Source of the DNA: an uncultured Pelagibacteraceae bacterium
GTDB taxonomy: Bacteria > Pseudomonadota > Alphaproteobacteria > Pelagibacterales > Pelagibacteraceae
Assembly (NCBI GenBank): GCA_902537905.1
Contig: CACBDD010000004.1
Span: 1-53,595 of the forward strand
Reading direction: 5' to 3'
DNA: 53,595 nt
Positions within the stretch are counted from its first letter, which is position 1. The number at the start of each line of letters is the position of its first letter. The translations under genes were made by a program, and so were the position numbers. The notes under the pieces were generated by a model. It was not told where the DNA came from. It did no database searches and saw only the letters and a list, made by a program, of their open reading frames with translations. Positions 45,256 through 53,595 of the stretch are shown piece by piece.

Positions 45256-46319
45256 CGACTTAGACCTCTATAATTTGTGGGTACATCAAGTGGATCAAAT
45301 CCAAAGTGATTTAACCATCTATAATCACAGTCAAAGAAAGCTCTTAAATCATTAATACCATATTTTAGCATAGCTAACCTGTCTATACCTATGCCAAATG
45401 CATATCCTTGGTATTTAGCAGGATCAACTTTAACGTTTTTTAAAACATTTGGATGAACCATTCCACATCCTAAAATTTCAAGCCACTGATCCCCTTCTCC
45501 TATAACAATTTTACCATCTTTAATTTCGTAACCAATATCTACTTCTGCAGATGGTTCTGTAAAAGGAAAATGACTTGGTCTAAATCTCATTTTGATTTTT
45601 TCTACTTCAAAGAACTCTTTAATGAAATAATTTAAACATCCCTTTAAATGACCCATGTTAATATTTTTATCTATATGAAGGCCCTCAACCTGATGGAACA
45701 TTGGTGCATGTGTTTGATCACTATCTGATCTATATGTTCTGCCTGGAGCAATAATTTTAAATGGCGGTTTATCCTTTAACATAGTTCTAATTTGAACCGG
45801 TGAAGTGTGCGTTCTTAACAAAACTTCCTTATCTTCGTCTAAATAAAAAGTATCATGCATGTCACGAGCTGGGTGATTATCTGGAGTGTTTAGTGCAGTA
45901 AAATTATTATATTCGTTTTCTACATCTGGTCCTTCTTCAACACTAAAACCTATTTCTGAAAATATAGATGAAATCTCATCTATTGTTTGAGATACAGGAT
46001 GAATTTTTCCTCTAACAAAAGGTCTTCCGGGTAAAGTTATATCAACTCTTTCTTTTTCAAGTTTTTGATTAATTTCTTTTGTCTCAATTTCTTTAATCTT
46101 TTCCAAAATCAAAGATTGAAGTTCATCCTTTATTTTATTTAAATCAGCTGCAAAATTTTTTCTATCAGACTCTGGTATTGATCCTACAGTTTTGAATAAA
46201 GATGAAATTTGACCATTTTTACCAAACAACTCTGTTTTGATTGAATTGATTTCATCTAAGCTTAATTCATTTTTAAGCTTTGATACAAATTGATCTCTAA
46301 TATTTTTTATGTCTGACAT
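45252..46319 (-). CDS. pheS: Phenylalanyl-tRNA synthetase alpha subunit
   Basis: PheS holds the class II catalytic core that activates phenylalanine. The N-terminal coiled coil (about residues 1-85) is followed by [18 protein letters not shown], motif 2 around [20 protein letters not shown] and motif 3 [13 protein letters not shown]. Length 355 is normal. A 40-nt gap separates it from rplT; this spacer holds an A/T-only inverted repeat but no convincing terminator or attenuator. Confidence 0.96.
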   Translation of the reverse strand: MSDIKNIRDQFVSKLKNELSLDEINSIKTELFGKNGQISSLFKTVGSIPESDRKNFAADLNKIKDELQSLILEKIKEIETKEINQKLEKERVDITLPGRPFVRGKIHPVSQTIDEISSIFSEIGFSVEEGPDVENEYNNFTALNTPDNHPARDMHDTFYLDEDKEVLLRTHTSPVQIRTMLKDKPPFKIIAPGRTYRSDSDQTHAPMFHQVEGLHIDKNINMGHLKGCLNYFIKEFFEVEKIKMRFRPSHFPFTEPSAEVDIGYEIKDGKIVIGEGDQWLEILGCGMVHPNVLKNVKVDPAKYQGYAFGIGIDRLAMLKYGINDLRAFFDCDYRWLNHFGFDPLDVPTNYRGLSR

Positions 46320-46359
46320 ATTAGTAGATTATTTCCTTAAGAAATAAAAACAATAGAGA

Positions 46360-46716
46360 TTAATTTAAAGCGGATTGAGCTTTTTGTACAATTGTTTTAA
46401 ATGCTTCTGGACTATCGTAAGCAATTTCAGCTAAAATCTTTCTATCTATTGCAACACCACATTTACTTAAACCATTTATGAATTTTGAATAAGTCATACC
46501 CTCTGCTCTTACACCAGCATTAATTCTTTGTATCCATAATGATTTGAAATCTCTTTTTTTATTTCTTCTGTCTCTGTAAGCATACTGCATGGATTTCTCC
46601 ATAGCTTGTTTGGCAACTCTGATAGTATTTTTTCTTCTGCCCCACTGACCTTTTACGGCTTTCAAAACTTTTTTATGTTTTGCTTTACTTGTTACGCCTC
46701 TTTTAACTCTTGCCAT
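46360..46716 (-). CDS. rplT: 50S ribosomal protein L20
   Basis: L20 binds 23S rRNA early in 50S assembly and represses the infC-rpmI-rplT operon in some bacteria. [35 protein letters not shown] and the C-terminal [16 protein letters not shown] are characteristic. Length 118 is normal. It follows rpmI after 2 nt. Confidence 0.97.
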   Translation of the reverse strand: MARVKRGVTSKAKHKKVLKAVKGQWGRRKNTIRVAKQAMEKSMQYAYRDRRNKKRDFKSLWIQRINAGVRAEGMTYSKFINGLSKCGVAIDRKILAEIAYDSPEAFKTIVQKAQSALN

Positions 46717-46718
46717 TG

Positions 46719-46925
46719 TTACCCTCTTAAACTGTAAGGCATGTATGATTTAACAATTTTGCCATCTTGTTTAGACAAAGTTGTAGTGCCTCTTAATTTT
46801 CTAATTTGTGAATTCGTTCGTTTAATCATACCATGTCTTTTACCTGCTTGAGCAGATATAACTTTACCCTTAGCTGATATTTTAAATCTTTTTTTTGCTG
46901 AGCTTTTTGTTTTTAATTTTGGCAT
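46719..46925 (-). CDS. rpmI: 50S ribosomal protein L35
   Basis: This 68-residue ribosomal protein begins [20 protein letters not shown], with the C-terminal [15 protein letters not shown]. It lies 53 nt downstream of infC and 2 nt upstream of rplT, in the conserved initiation factor/ribosomal protein order. The short spacer to infC shows no clear L20 leader pseudoknot by eye. Confidence 0.96.
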   Translation of the reverse strand: MPKLKTKSSAKKRFKISAKGKVISAQAGKRHGMIKRTNSQIRKLRGTTTLSKQDGKIVKSYMPYSLRG

Positions 46926-46978
46926 AATTCTGCGGACTTATACAAAGAATGTTTAAATTTTACAACCTCTATTAAGGC

Positions 46979-47524
46979 TTATAAAGGTTGAATTACCATA
47001 ATCATTTGCTTCCCATCAAATTTAGGTTGCAACTCTACTCTACCAATATCCTTCATATCCTCTTTAATTTTACCCATCAGTTCATTCCCTAAATGAGAGT
47101 GTTGGAGTTCTCGCCCTTTAAATCTGATAGTAAATTTAACTTTATCTCCCTTGGAGATAAATTTTTTTGCATTTTTGACCTTAAATTCATAATCATGAGT
47201 TTCAGTTACAGGTCTCATTTTAATTTCTTTTAATGAAATTATTTTTTGTTTCTTTTTTGCAAGATTTGCTTTTTTTTGAGCATCATATTTATACTTACCC
47301 ATGTCCATAATTTTACATACAGGTGGGTTTGCATTAGGTGCAATTTCAATTAAATCCAAACCTTGGTTTTTTGCCATTGATATGGCTTCATTAGTGCTGA
47401 TCACTCCAAGATTTTCACCATTGCTTGCAATAACTTGCACATCTGGTGAAGATATTCTGTTATTAGATCTTGGACCTCTATCCTTTGTTCTTCTTTGAAA
47501 GTAGTTTTGTTTGAAATCTGCCAC
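46979..47524 (-). CDS. infC: Translation initiation factor IF-3
   Basis: IF-3 checks the initiation codon and prevents subunit joining. The two domains are visible: VIASNGENLGVISTNEAISM followed by GLDLIEIAPNANPPVCKIMD in the N-domain, then linker KKQKIISLKEIKMRP and the C-domain FTIRFKGRELQH. Length 181 is normal. The start is GTG immediately after the thrS stop with no spacer, so translation is probably coupled. Confidence 0.97.
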   Translation of the reverse strand: MADFKQNYFQRRTKDRGPRSNNRISSPDVQVIASNGENLGVISTNEAISMAKNQGLDLIEIAPNANPPVCKIMDMGKYKYDAQKKANLAKKKQKIISLKEIKMRPVTETHDYEFKVKNAKKFISKGDKVKFTIRFKGRELQHSHLGNELMGKIKEDMKDIGRVELQPKFDGKQMIMVIQPL

Positions 47525-49441
47525 TTAGTTTGATGATGCTTTGTTTAAAGCAGAGAAAGTTTTTAAAAATAAGTCTATTTCCATATTTTCTTGTTTATTA
47601 GAGTCTAACCTTCTAATCGTTACTGAATTGGAGTCAACTTCTTTTTTACCACAAATTAATAAAAGAGGTATTTTTGCTAAAGAATGATCTCTAATTTTAT
47701 AGTTTAAGTTATTATTTTTAATATCAACTGCAGAACTTATGCCTGCATCTTTAATTTTTTTAGACACTTCTATTGCGTAATCATTAAATTCTTCTGAAAT
47801 TGGAATTACCATTGTCTGTAAAGGTGAAATCCAAAAAGGAAATTTTCCAGCATAATTTTCAATCAATATTCCAATAAATCTTTCTAAAGAGCCAAACAGC
47901 GCTCTATGAAGCATAACAGGAACTTTTTTTGTTCCGTCTTTATCAACATATGATGCATCTAGTCGTCCAGGTAAATTTAAATCAACTTGTAAAGTTCCAC
48001 ATTGCCAATCTCTTCCAATAGCATCTCTTAAAACAAATTCAATTTTTGGCCCATAAAAGGCACCCTCGCCTTTATTAATACTATATTCTAACTTAGAGGC
48101 TTTAACTGCTTCAAGAAGCGAAGCTTCTGCCTTGTCCCAAACCTCATCATCTCCAACTCTTACTTCTGGTCGATCTGCATATTTTAAAATTACATTTTCA
48201 AAACCAAGGTCTTTATAAATATCTAAAATTAAATTTGTTACATTTAAACACTCACTCGTAATTTGATCTTCTGCACAAAAAATATGCGCATCATCTTGTG
48301 TAAAAGCTCTTACTCTAAGTAAACCATGTAAAGCACCTGATGGTTCGTAACGATGAACCTTACCAAATTCTGTGATACGTAATGGAAGATCTCTATAACT
48401 TTTTAAGCCCTGATTAAATACTTGTATATGACCAGGACAATTCATTGGTTTTATCGCAAACACTTTTTCATCAGGAGTTTCTGATGTGTACATATTTTCT
48501 CCATATTTTTCCCAGTGACCAGATTTTTCCCATAATTGTCGATCTAAAATTTCAGGCGTATTTACCTCTTTATATCCAGCAGCATCTTGTCTGCTTCTCA
48601 TATAATTAATTAATTTTTGAAATAATGCCCATCCTCTCTCATGCCAAAAAACTGAGCCCGGACTTTCTTCTCTAAAATGAAACAAGTCCATTTCTTTTCC
48701 TAATTTTCTATGATCTCTTTTTTCTGCCTCTTCTATTCTTTTTAAGTGCTCATCTAAATCTTTTTGAGAAGCCCAGCTTGTACCATAAATTCTTTGAAGC
48801 ATTTCATTGTTTGAATCACCTCTCCAATAAGCTCCTGAAACTTTCATTAATTTAAAGTATTTTCCAATTTTACCTGTTGAAGAAAGATGCGGTCCTCTGC
48901 AAAGATCATGCCAATCTCCATGAAAATAAATTGAAACATCTTCATTCTCCGGTATTGCTTCGATTAACTCAGCTTTATAGATTTCACCTTTTTTTTTAAA
49001 ATGATCTATGGCTTTATTTCTGTCCCAAACTTCCCTTTTAGTAATCTCGTCTCGATCAACAATTTCTTTCATTTTATTTTCAATCTTTGTTAAATCATCT
49101 TCTGTAAACGGATCTTTTCTAGCAAAATCATAATAAAATCCGTTTTCAATTACAGGGCCAATCGTAACTTGTGTTCCTGGAAACAATTCTTGCACTGCCA
49201 TTGCTAATATGTGAGCAGTATCATGTCTAATGGTTTCTAGACCCTCAGGATTTTTAGATGTAAAAATTTTTACCGAACAGTCTTTCTCAATTAAATGTTC
49301 TAAGTCTTTTAACTCGCCATCTACACTTATTACCATTGCTTGTTTAGCTAATGATTTGCTAATTTTTTCTGCTACTTCTAATCCAGTAACTTTGTTTGGG
49401 AAATCAATATTATTTCCATCAGGTAATGTAATTATAGGCAT
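47525..49441 (-). CDS. thrS: Threonyl-tRNA synthetase
   Basis: ThrS has TGS and editing domains (HDTAHILAMAVQELFP contains HxxxH) before the class II core: motif 1 near the MNCPGHIQVFNQ segment, motif 2 EFGKVHRYEPSGALHGLLRV, motif 3 RALFGSLERFIGILIE, and an anticodon domain at the C-terminus. Length 638 is normal. It abuts infC directly; the thrS-infC-rpmI-rplT-pheST array is an ancient translation cluster. Confidence 0.97.
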   Translation of the reverse strand: MPIITLPDGNNIDFPNKVTGLEVAEKISKSLAKQAMVISVDGELKDLEHLIEKDCSVKIFTSKNPEGLETIRHDTAHILAMAVQELFPGTQVTIGPVIENGFYYDFARKDPFTEDDLTKIENKMKEIVDRDEITKREVWDRNKAIDHFKKKGEIYKAELIEAIPENEDVSIYFHGDWHDLCRGPHLSSTGKIGKYFKLMKVSGAYWRGDSNNEMLQRIYGTSWASQKDLDEHLKRIEEAEKRDHRKLGKEMDLFHFREESPGSVFWHERGWALFQKLINYMRSRQDAAGYKEVNTPEILDRQLWEKSGHWEKYGENMYTSETPDEKVFAIKPMNCPGHIQVFNQGLKSYRDLPLRITEFGKVHRYEPSGALHGLLRVRAFTQDDAHIFCAEDQITSECLNVTNLILDIYKDLGFENVILKYADRPEVRVGDDEVWDKAEASLLEAVKASKLEYSINKGEGAFYGPKIEFVLRDAIGRDWQCGTLQVDLNLPGRLDASYVDKDGTKKVPVMLHRALFGSLERFIGILIENYAGKFPFWISPLQTMVIPISEEFNDYAIEVSKKIKDAGISSAVDIKNNNLNYKIRDHSLAKIPLLLICGKKEVDSNSVTIRRLDSNKQENMEIDLFLKTFSALNKASSN

Positions 49442-50596
49442 TTAATTTATTAATCTTTTATACTCTGAATAAGTAGAAAAGCACATTTTTTCAACATTAA
49501 ATTTTTGAACTATATTTTTTCTTCCCTCATTACCAATTAATTTTAATTGAGTTTCGTCAATTGTCAGAGTTTTTAAAATTTTCTGACTTAAAGACTTTGC
49601 GTCACCCGCTTTAAATAAATAGCCTGTTTTTTCATCAACGACAGTCTCATTAGATCCACCAATATTACTCGCAATAATTGGTTTCTCCATAGATTGGGCC
49701 TCTACGGAAACTCTACCAAAAGCTTCTGGTTCAATAGAAGCTGAAACAATTATATCAGAAACTTTGTAAGCTAATGCCATATCTTTACAGTGATCGATAA
49801 ATCTTAGCTGTTTAGTCAACCTATATTGTTCTGAAAGCCTTATTAGTTTTTTTTTATACAAATCTCTTCCCTGATCACTTCCAAGGATAACAGCATAAAA
49901 TGCCTCATAACCTAATTCAATATTTACAAGATTGATTGCTTCAATAAATACCTCTTGTCCCTTCCAGGTAGTTAATCTACCAGGCAAAAGTATAATCTTT
50001 TTATCTTTTTCTATTTCCCATTGTTTTAATAATTTTTTCTCTTCAGTTTCAAGTTTTGTGGTAGGGTCAAAGTAATCAACATTAATTCCTCTAAATACTA
50101 CTAATAATTTTTTTTTTTGATTTAAGTAATTTGAATAATTTTCTTTGATGTGTGAAAAAATAAAATTTGACCCTGCAATAATTAAGTCAGATCGAACCAT
50201 TACTGAATTATATAATTTTTTCAAACTACTTTTAAAATTATAAGTTCCATGAAATGTAGTCACAAACTTTCTACTTGTTATCTTGGAGGCTATTAAACAA
50301 GACCATGCAGGCGCTCTGCTTCTGGCGTGTACTATCGAAATATTATTAAATAAGATGATAAAAGTTAAAATTATTGCATTAATTAAAATTAATAATGGAT
50401 TTTTACTTTGAACTGGAAGTCTAAAAACTTTTACTTTCTTTTTATCTACAAATTTAAGTAATTCACCACCACTAGTAACTATAAATGATTTACAACCGTT
50501 TTCTGGCAAATAGTGAGCAATATCATAACACCCTGTCTCCGCTCCGCCATAGCCAAGTTTTGGAATTACTTGCAAAACTTTTAAATTAGATGACAT
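49442..50596 (-). CDS. Glycosyltransferase family 4 protein
   Basis: This 384-residue GT-B enzyme has an N-terminal acceptor half (VIPKLGYGGAETGCYDIA) and a C-terminal nucleotide-sugar half with LLPGRLTTWKGQE and EPEAFGRVSVEAQSMEKPII, the GT4 E-x7-E signature. It likely transfers a sugar to a lipid- or polysaccharide-type acceptor at the membrane. It ends exactly where thrS begins. The acceptor and donor are not predictable; homologues in alphaproteobacteria are often annotated as LPS or capsule transferases. Confidence 0.88.
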   Translation of the reverse strand: MSSNLKVLQVIPKLGYGGAETGCYDIAHYLPENGCKSFIVTSGGELLKFVDKKKVKVFRLPVQSKNPLLILINAIILTFIILFNNISIVHARSRAPAWSCLIASKITSRKFVTTFHGTYNFKSSLKKLYNSVMVRSDLIIAGSNFIFSHIKENYSNYLNQKKKLLVVFRGINVDYFDPTTKLETEEKKLLKQWEIEKDKKIILLPGRLTTWKGQEVFIEAINLVNIELGYEAFYAVILGSDQGRDLYKKKLIRLSEQYRLTKQLRFIDHCKDMALAYKVSDIIVSASIEPEAFGRVSVEAQSMEKPIIASNIGGSNETVVDEKTGYLFKAGDAKSLSQKILKTLTIDETQLKLIGNEGRKNIVQKFNVEKMCFSTYSEYKRLIN

Positions 50597-50638
50597 TTGA
50601 TATGATTATATATTAATTAACAAATCTTATAAACGATT

Positions 50639-51385
50639 ATGGCAAATTTCAGATTCCATAAAATTTCAAAGGCTAAGAAAATTAGACATATTTGTAAAAT
50701 TTATAAAAATTCTCCATTCATAGTTTTTTTACATGGATTTATGTCAGATCTTGAGGGAAAAAAACCAGAGGCTTTTTTAAGGTTTGCAATCAAAAATAAA
50801 ATAAGTTTTCTTGCTTTAGAATATTCTGGTCATGGAAAATCTACAGGTAAATTTACAAATGGAAATATTTCAAAATGGAGTAAAGAGACTTCCATATTAA
50901 TAAAGAAATACATAAAAAATAATAATTTTTATATCATTGGTTCCAGCATGGGTGCATGGATTGCTTTAAGACAATTCAAACTATTTAAAAAACAAATTAT
51001 AGGATTTTTAGGTATTGGGTCGGCACCTGAGTTTTTAGAAAATTTGATGTGGAAAAAATTCTCCAAAAAAATAAAGCAAGAAACAACCCAAAAAGGTATA
51101 TATCACTTAAAACATGGGAATTATGAGTATCCAATCACTTATCAGCTTATAAAAGATGGAAGAAAAAATAGAGTTTTAAATAAAAAAATAAATTCAAAAA
51201 TTAATATTACCATGGTGCATGGTGAATATGACGAAGCTGTACCAGTAAGTTATTCGAGAAAAGTTTTAAAAATATTTCCTAAAGCAAAAAAGAAATTAAT
51301 CATTGTAAAAAAAGGTGACCATAGCCTATCAAATAAGAAATGGCTCAATATAATTTTGAAAGAATTAAAATTATTAATTAACTAA
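50639..51385 (+). CDS. Alpha/beta hydrolase
   Basis: This 248-residue alpha/beta hydrolase has oxyanion segment FLHGFMSDLEG, nucleophile S103 in GSSMGAW, a likely acid D198 in HGEYDEAVP and H228 in KGDHSLS. The LHGF.SD..G.K opening and small size resemble the ABHD10/acyl-protein-thioesterase-like group seen in alphaproteobacteria; the substrate is unknown. It is divergent from the glycosyltransferase gene (42-nt spacer) and overlaps convergent gltB by 8 nt. Confidence 0.85.
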   Translation: MANFRFHKISKAKKIRHICKIYKNSPFIVFLHGFMSDLEGKKPEAFLRFAIKNKISFLALEYSGHGKSTGKFTNGNISKWSKETSILIKKYIKNNNFYIIGSSMGAWIALRQFKLFKKQIIGFLGIGSAPEFLENLMWKKFSKKIKQETTQKGIYHLKHGNYEYPITYQLIKDGRKNRVLNKKINSKINITMVHGEYDEAVPVSYSRKVLKIFPKAKKKLIIVKKGDHSLSNKKWLNIILKELKLLIN

Positions 51386-53595
51386 CTTCTTTTATAACTT
51401 TATTTAAACTGATAGGGTTTTTTAGTTTATCTAACATTTCTTTAGGACAAACTTGAATGAAATTGTTAATTTCATTATCATAATTTTCAATTATTTCTTT
51501 AGATAACAAAGATCCTGTCTCTTCATGGTGCTCCTTGATTAAATTTTTTAAATTCTCTTTCCAATAATCTGTTTCAACATTCTGCCAAACAACTGATTCT
51601 GGGTTTACTTTTTTTTCAAATTCTTGTGATTTGTCATAGATAAATGCCATACCACCTGTCATACCAGCAGCAAAGTTGTCTCCAACATCTCCAAGAATTA
51701 CTACAGTTCCACCAGTCATATATTCACAGCCATTAGAGTCACATCCCTCAATAACCGTAACCGCACCTGAATTTCTTACAGAGAATCTTTCACCAGCTTG
51801 ACCAGCTGCAAAAAGTTTTCCAGATGTTGCTCCGTATAGAACTGTATTTCCTAAAATAGTATTTTCATTCGAAACTAAGTTACTTTCCTCTGGTAGTCTT
51901 ATAGAAATTGTAGCACCTGAAAGACCTTTGCCCACATAATCGTTTGCATCACCTTTTAATACTAACTTCAAACCTTTGGATGAAAAGGCTCCAAAAGATT
52001 GACCAGCTGACCCTTTAAAATTTAATACTAAAAAATTATCATCAAGTTTTTCATAACCATATTTTTTATATAAATGGTGAGAAATTCTTGTTCCAACTGC
52101 TCTGTGAGTATTTTTAATTAAATATTCTTTTTCAATTTTTTCAGAATTATCTAAAGCTTTTTCAATCTCAGGCCATATTTCTTGGTCTAGAGTATCTGGC
52201 ACTGAATTAATTTCTTGGGTTTCACAGTATCTAGCATTGTTTCCAGAATCTGCTTGAACAAACAAAGGATTTAAATCTAAATCATCTAAATTAGGTGAAC
52301 CCTTACTAACTTGTCTAAGTAAGTCAGTTCTACCTATAACGTCATTTAATGATTTAAAGCCTAATTTAGCTAAAATTTCTCTAACCTCAGTTGCTATTAA
52401 TGTAAATAGATTAACAACCTTATCTGGTGTCCCGGTAAATTTTTCTCTTAATTTTTCATCTTGAGTACAGACACCAACGGGGCATGTATTTGAATGACAT
52501 TGTCTTACCATTATGCATCCCATTGCAACTAAAGCAGTTGTTGCAACTCCATACTCTTCTGCTCCCATCATGGCTGCTATAACAACATCTCTACCTGTTT
52601 TAATTCCTCCATCAGTTCTGAGTGTAACTGTGTGTCTAAGATTATTTAATGTTAAAACCTGATTAGCCTCTGTTAATCCCATCTCCCAGGGGATACCTAC
52701 GTATTTTACACTTGTTTGCGGTGTAGCTCCAGTTCCGCCATTATGTCCTGAAATTAGTATTATATCTGCTTTTGCTTTAGCAACTCCTGCAGCAATAGTC
52801 CCAACTCCTGAGGATGCAACCAGTTTTACTCCAACTCTTGCTTTTGGATTAATCTGTTTTAAATCATAAATAAGCTGTGCAAGATCTTCAATTGAATAAA
52901 TATCGTGGTGTGGTGGAGGAGAAATTAGTGTTACTCCAGGTGTTGAGTGTCTTAACTTTGCTATTTCATCAGTTACTTTGAAGCCTGGAAGTTGTCCACC
53001 TTCTCCAGGCTTTGCACCTTGTGCAATTTTTATTTCAATCTCATTACAATTATTTAAATAATTAACTGTTACACCAAATCTTGCTGAGGCTATTTGTTTT
53101 ACTCTTGAGTTTGCGCTATCTCCATTATCTAACACTTTAAATCTTTTTTCATCTTCACCACCTTCACCACTACAAGAAGCTCCTTTAATTCTATTCATAC
53201 CTGTAGCCAAAGTTTCATGCGCCTCTTTAGATAAAGCACCATGAGACATGCTTCCACTTCCAAATCTTTTTAAAATATTTTCTATTGGTTCTACTTCTGA
53301 AATATCTATAGATCCTCTTAATTTTTTTTCTCTAAAATCAATTAAGTCCCTTAAATTTATTGGTGGTAAATTATAAATACCCTCCGCGTATCTTTTATAA
53401 GCTTCATAAGAATTAGAACCAACTGCACTTTGGAGTAAATGTATTAGTTTCCCTTGGTATTGGTGTGTTTCTCCATTTTTTCTATATCTATAAATCCCTC
53501 CGATAGGAAGGATTGTATCAGTGCTTTCAAATGCTTCTTTATGAATTGCTCTTATTTTTTTTTCAATTCCAGTAAGTCCAATACCAGAAATTTTA
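51378..53595 (-). CDS. gltB: Glutamate synthase large subunit, 3' part, 5'-truncated by window edge
   Basis: GltB uses glutamine and 2-oxoglutarate to make glutamate. The frame runs open to the window edge, upstream of the internal Met at 53249 (SGIGLTGIEKKI...GGIYRYR... belongs to the central domain), so this is the C-terminal half of a roughly 1,500-residue protein. Visible are the FMN-binding synthase domain (MSHGALSKEAHETL, AKPGEGGQLPG, LISGHNGGTGA), the 3Fe-4S cysteines in RQCHSNTCPVGVCTQ, and the C-terminal beta-helix rich in GxxG. The amidotransferase domain lies outside. Its 3' end overlaps the convergent hydrolase gene by 8 nt. Confidence 0.96.
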   Translation of the reverse strand, partial: KISGIGLTGIEKKIRAIHKEAFESTDTILPIGGIYRYRKNGETHQYQGKLIHLLQSAVGSNSYEAYKRYAEGIYNLPPINLRDLIDFREKKLRGSIDISEVEPIENILKRFGSGSMSHGALSKEAHETLATGMNRIKGASCSGEGGEDEKRFKVLDNGDSANSRVKQIASARFGVTVNYLNNCNEIEIKIAQGAKPGEGGQLPGFKVTDEIAKLRHSTPGVTLISPPPHHDIYSIEDLAQLIYDLKQINPKARVGVKLVASSGVGTIAAGVAKAKADIILISGHNGGTGATPQTSVKYVGIPWEMGLTEANQVLTLNNLRHTVTLRTDGGIKTGRDVVIAAMMGAEEYGVATTALVAMGCIMVRQCHSNTCPVGVCTQDEKLREKFTGTPDKVVNLFTLIATEVREILAKLGFKSLNDVIGRTDLLRQVSKGSPNLDDLDLNPLFVQADSGNNARYCETQEINSVPDTLDQEIWPEIEKALDNSEKIEKEYLIKNTHRAVGTRISHHLYKKYGYEKLDDNFLVLNFKGSAGQSFGAFSSKGLKLVLKGDANDYVGKGLSGATISIRLPEESNLVSNENTILGNTVLYGATSGKLFAAGQAGERFSVRNSGAVTVIEGCDSNGCEYMTGGTVVILGDVGDNFAAGMTGGMAFIYDKSQEFEKKVNPESVVWQNVETDYWKENLKNLIKEHHEETGSLLSKEIIENYDNEINNFIQVCPKEMLDKLKNPISLNKVIKEVS

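Noticed and set aside
46329..46347. Inverted repeat between rplT and pheS as a terminator or attenuator
   Set aside because: The 7-bp stem (TTATTTC/GAAATAA) is A/T-rich with a single G-C pair and no U-run follows on the minus strand; too weak to call.

Overview
This window is a gene-dense, very AT-rich chromosomal segment, most likely from an alphaproteobacterium of the SAR11 clade (Pelagibacterales). Three things point there: strongly A/T-biased coding with Lys/Asn/Ile-rich proteins; near-absent intergenic space (most neighbours overlap or are separated by a few bases); and alphaproteobacterial gene orders such as rpsA-ihfB-pyrF-trpFBA-accD-folC-trxA, murA-DUF2948-hisD-infA, bolA-dnaJ-cobS-cobT and thrS-infC-rpmI-rplT-pheST. 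The species is not resolved. I see no rRNA, insertion sequence, integrase, prophage or CRISPR array.

Layout. 1-7318 (+): rpsA (cut by the window edge), ihfB, pyrF, trpF, trpB, trpA, accD, folC, all packed or overlapping. 7315-10938 (-): trxA, then three DNA-processing genes (exonuclease I, a PD-(D/E)XK nuclease, rmuC). 11084-14279 (-): tRNA-His, hisS, hisZ, hisG, with the tRNA lying 5 nt before the hisS start. 14450-18902 (-): two lysine-rich small proteins, dcd, murA, DUF2948, hisD, infA, tRNA-Phe and cspE, ending at the only clear intrinsic terminator I found. 19002-27282 (mostly +): tRNA-Thr, a minus-strand DedA-like membrane protein, rpmH, rnpA, yidD, yidC, argB, a HAD nucleotidase, dapD, dapE, an HDAC-like deacetylase and a SET-domain methyltransferase. 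27262-31384 (-): truA, fmt, def and a secreted/membrane pair of unknown function. 31442-36605: aroK and aroB (+), bolA (-), then a J-domain protein, cobS and cobT (+). 36599-39948 (-): regB and gyrB. 40147-40920 (+): an FkbM methyltransferase. 40941-50596 (-): GT4 glycosyltransferase, thrS, infC, rpmI, rplT, pheS, pheT, lepA, tRNA-Ser. 50639-51385 (+): an alpha/beta hydrolase. 51378-53595 (-): the 3' part of gltB, cut by the window edge.

The content is mostly core: translation, amino-acid synthesis (Trp, His, Arg, Lys, aromatic, glutamate), fatty acid, folate, nucleotide and envelope functions. Points of most interest are (i) the tRNA-His/hisS arrangement, where the tRNA occupies the place of the 5' untranslated region; (ii) tRNA-His and tRNA-Phe both carrying A18/G55 in place of the near-universal G18/T55; (iii) a TrpB whose PLP-pocket residues depart from the family consensus; (iv) a phage-like nuclease in a nuclease cluster beside trxA; (v) an HDAC-SET pair; (vi) cobST without cobN in view; and (vii) micro-ORFs that are translationally coupled or divergent to core genes.
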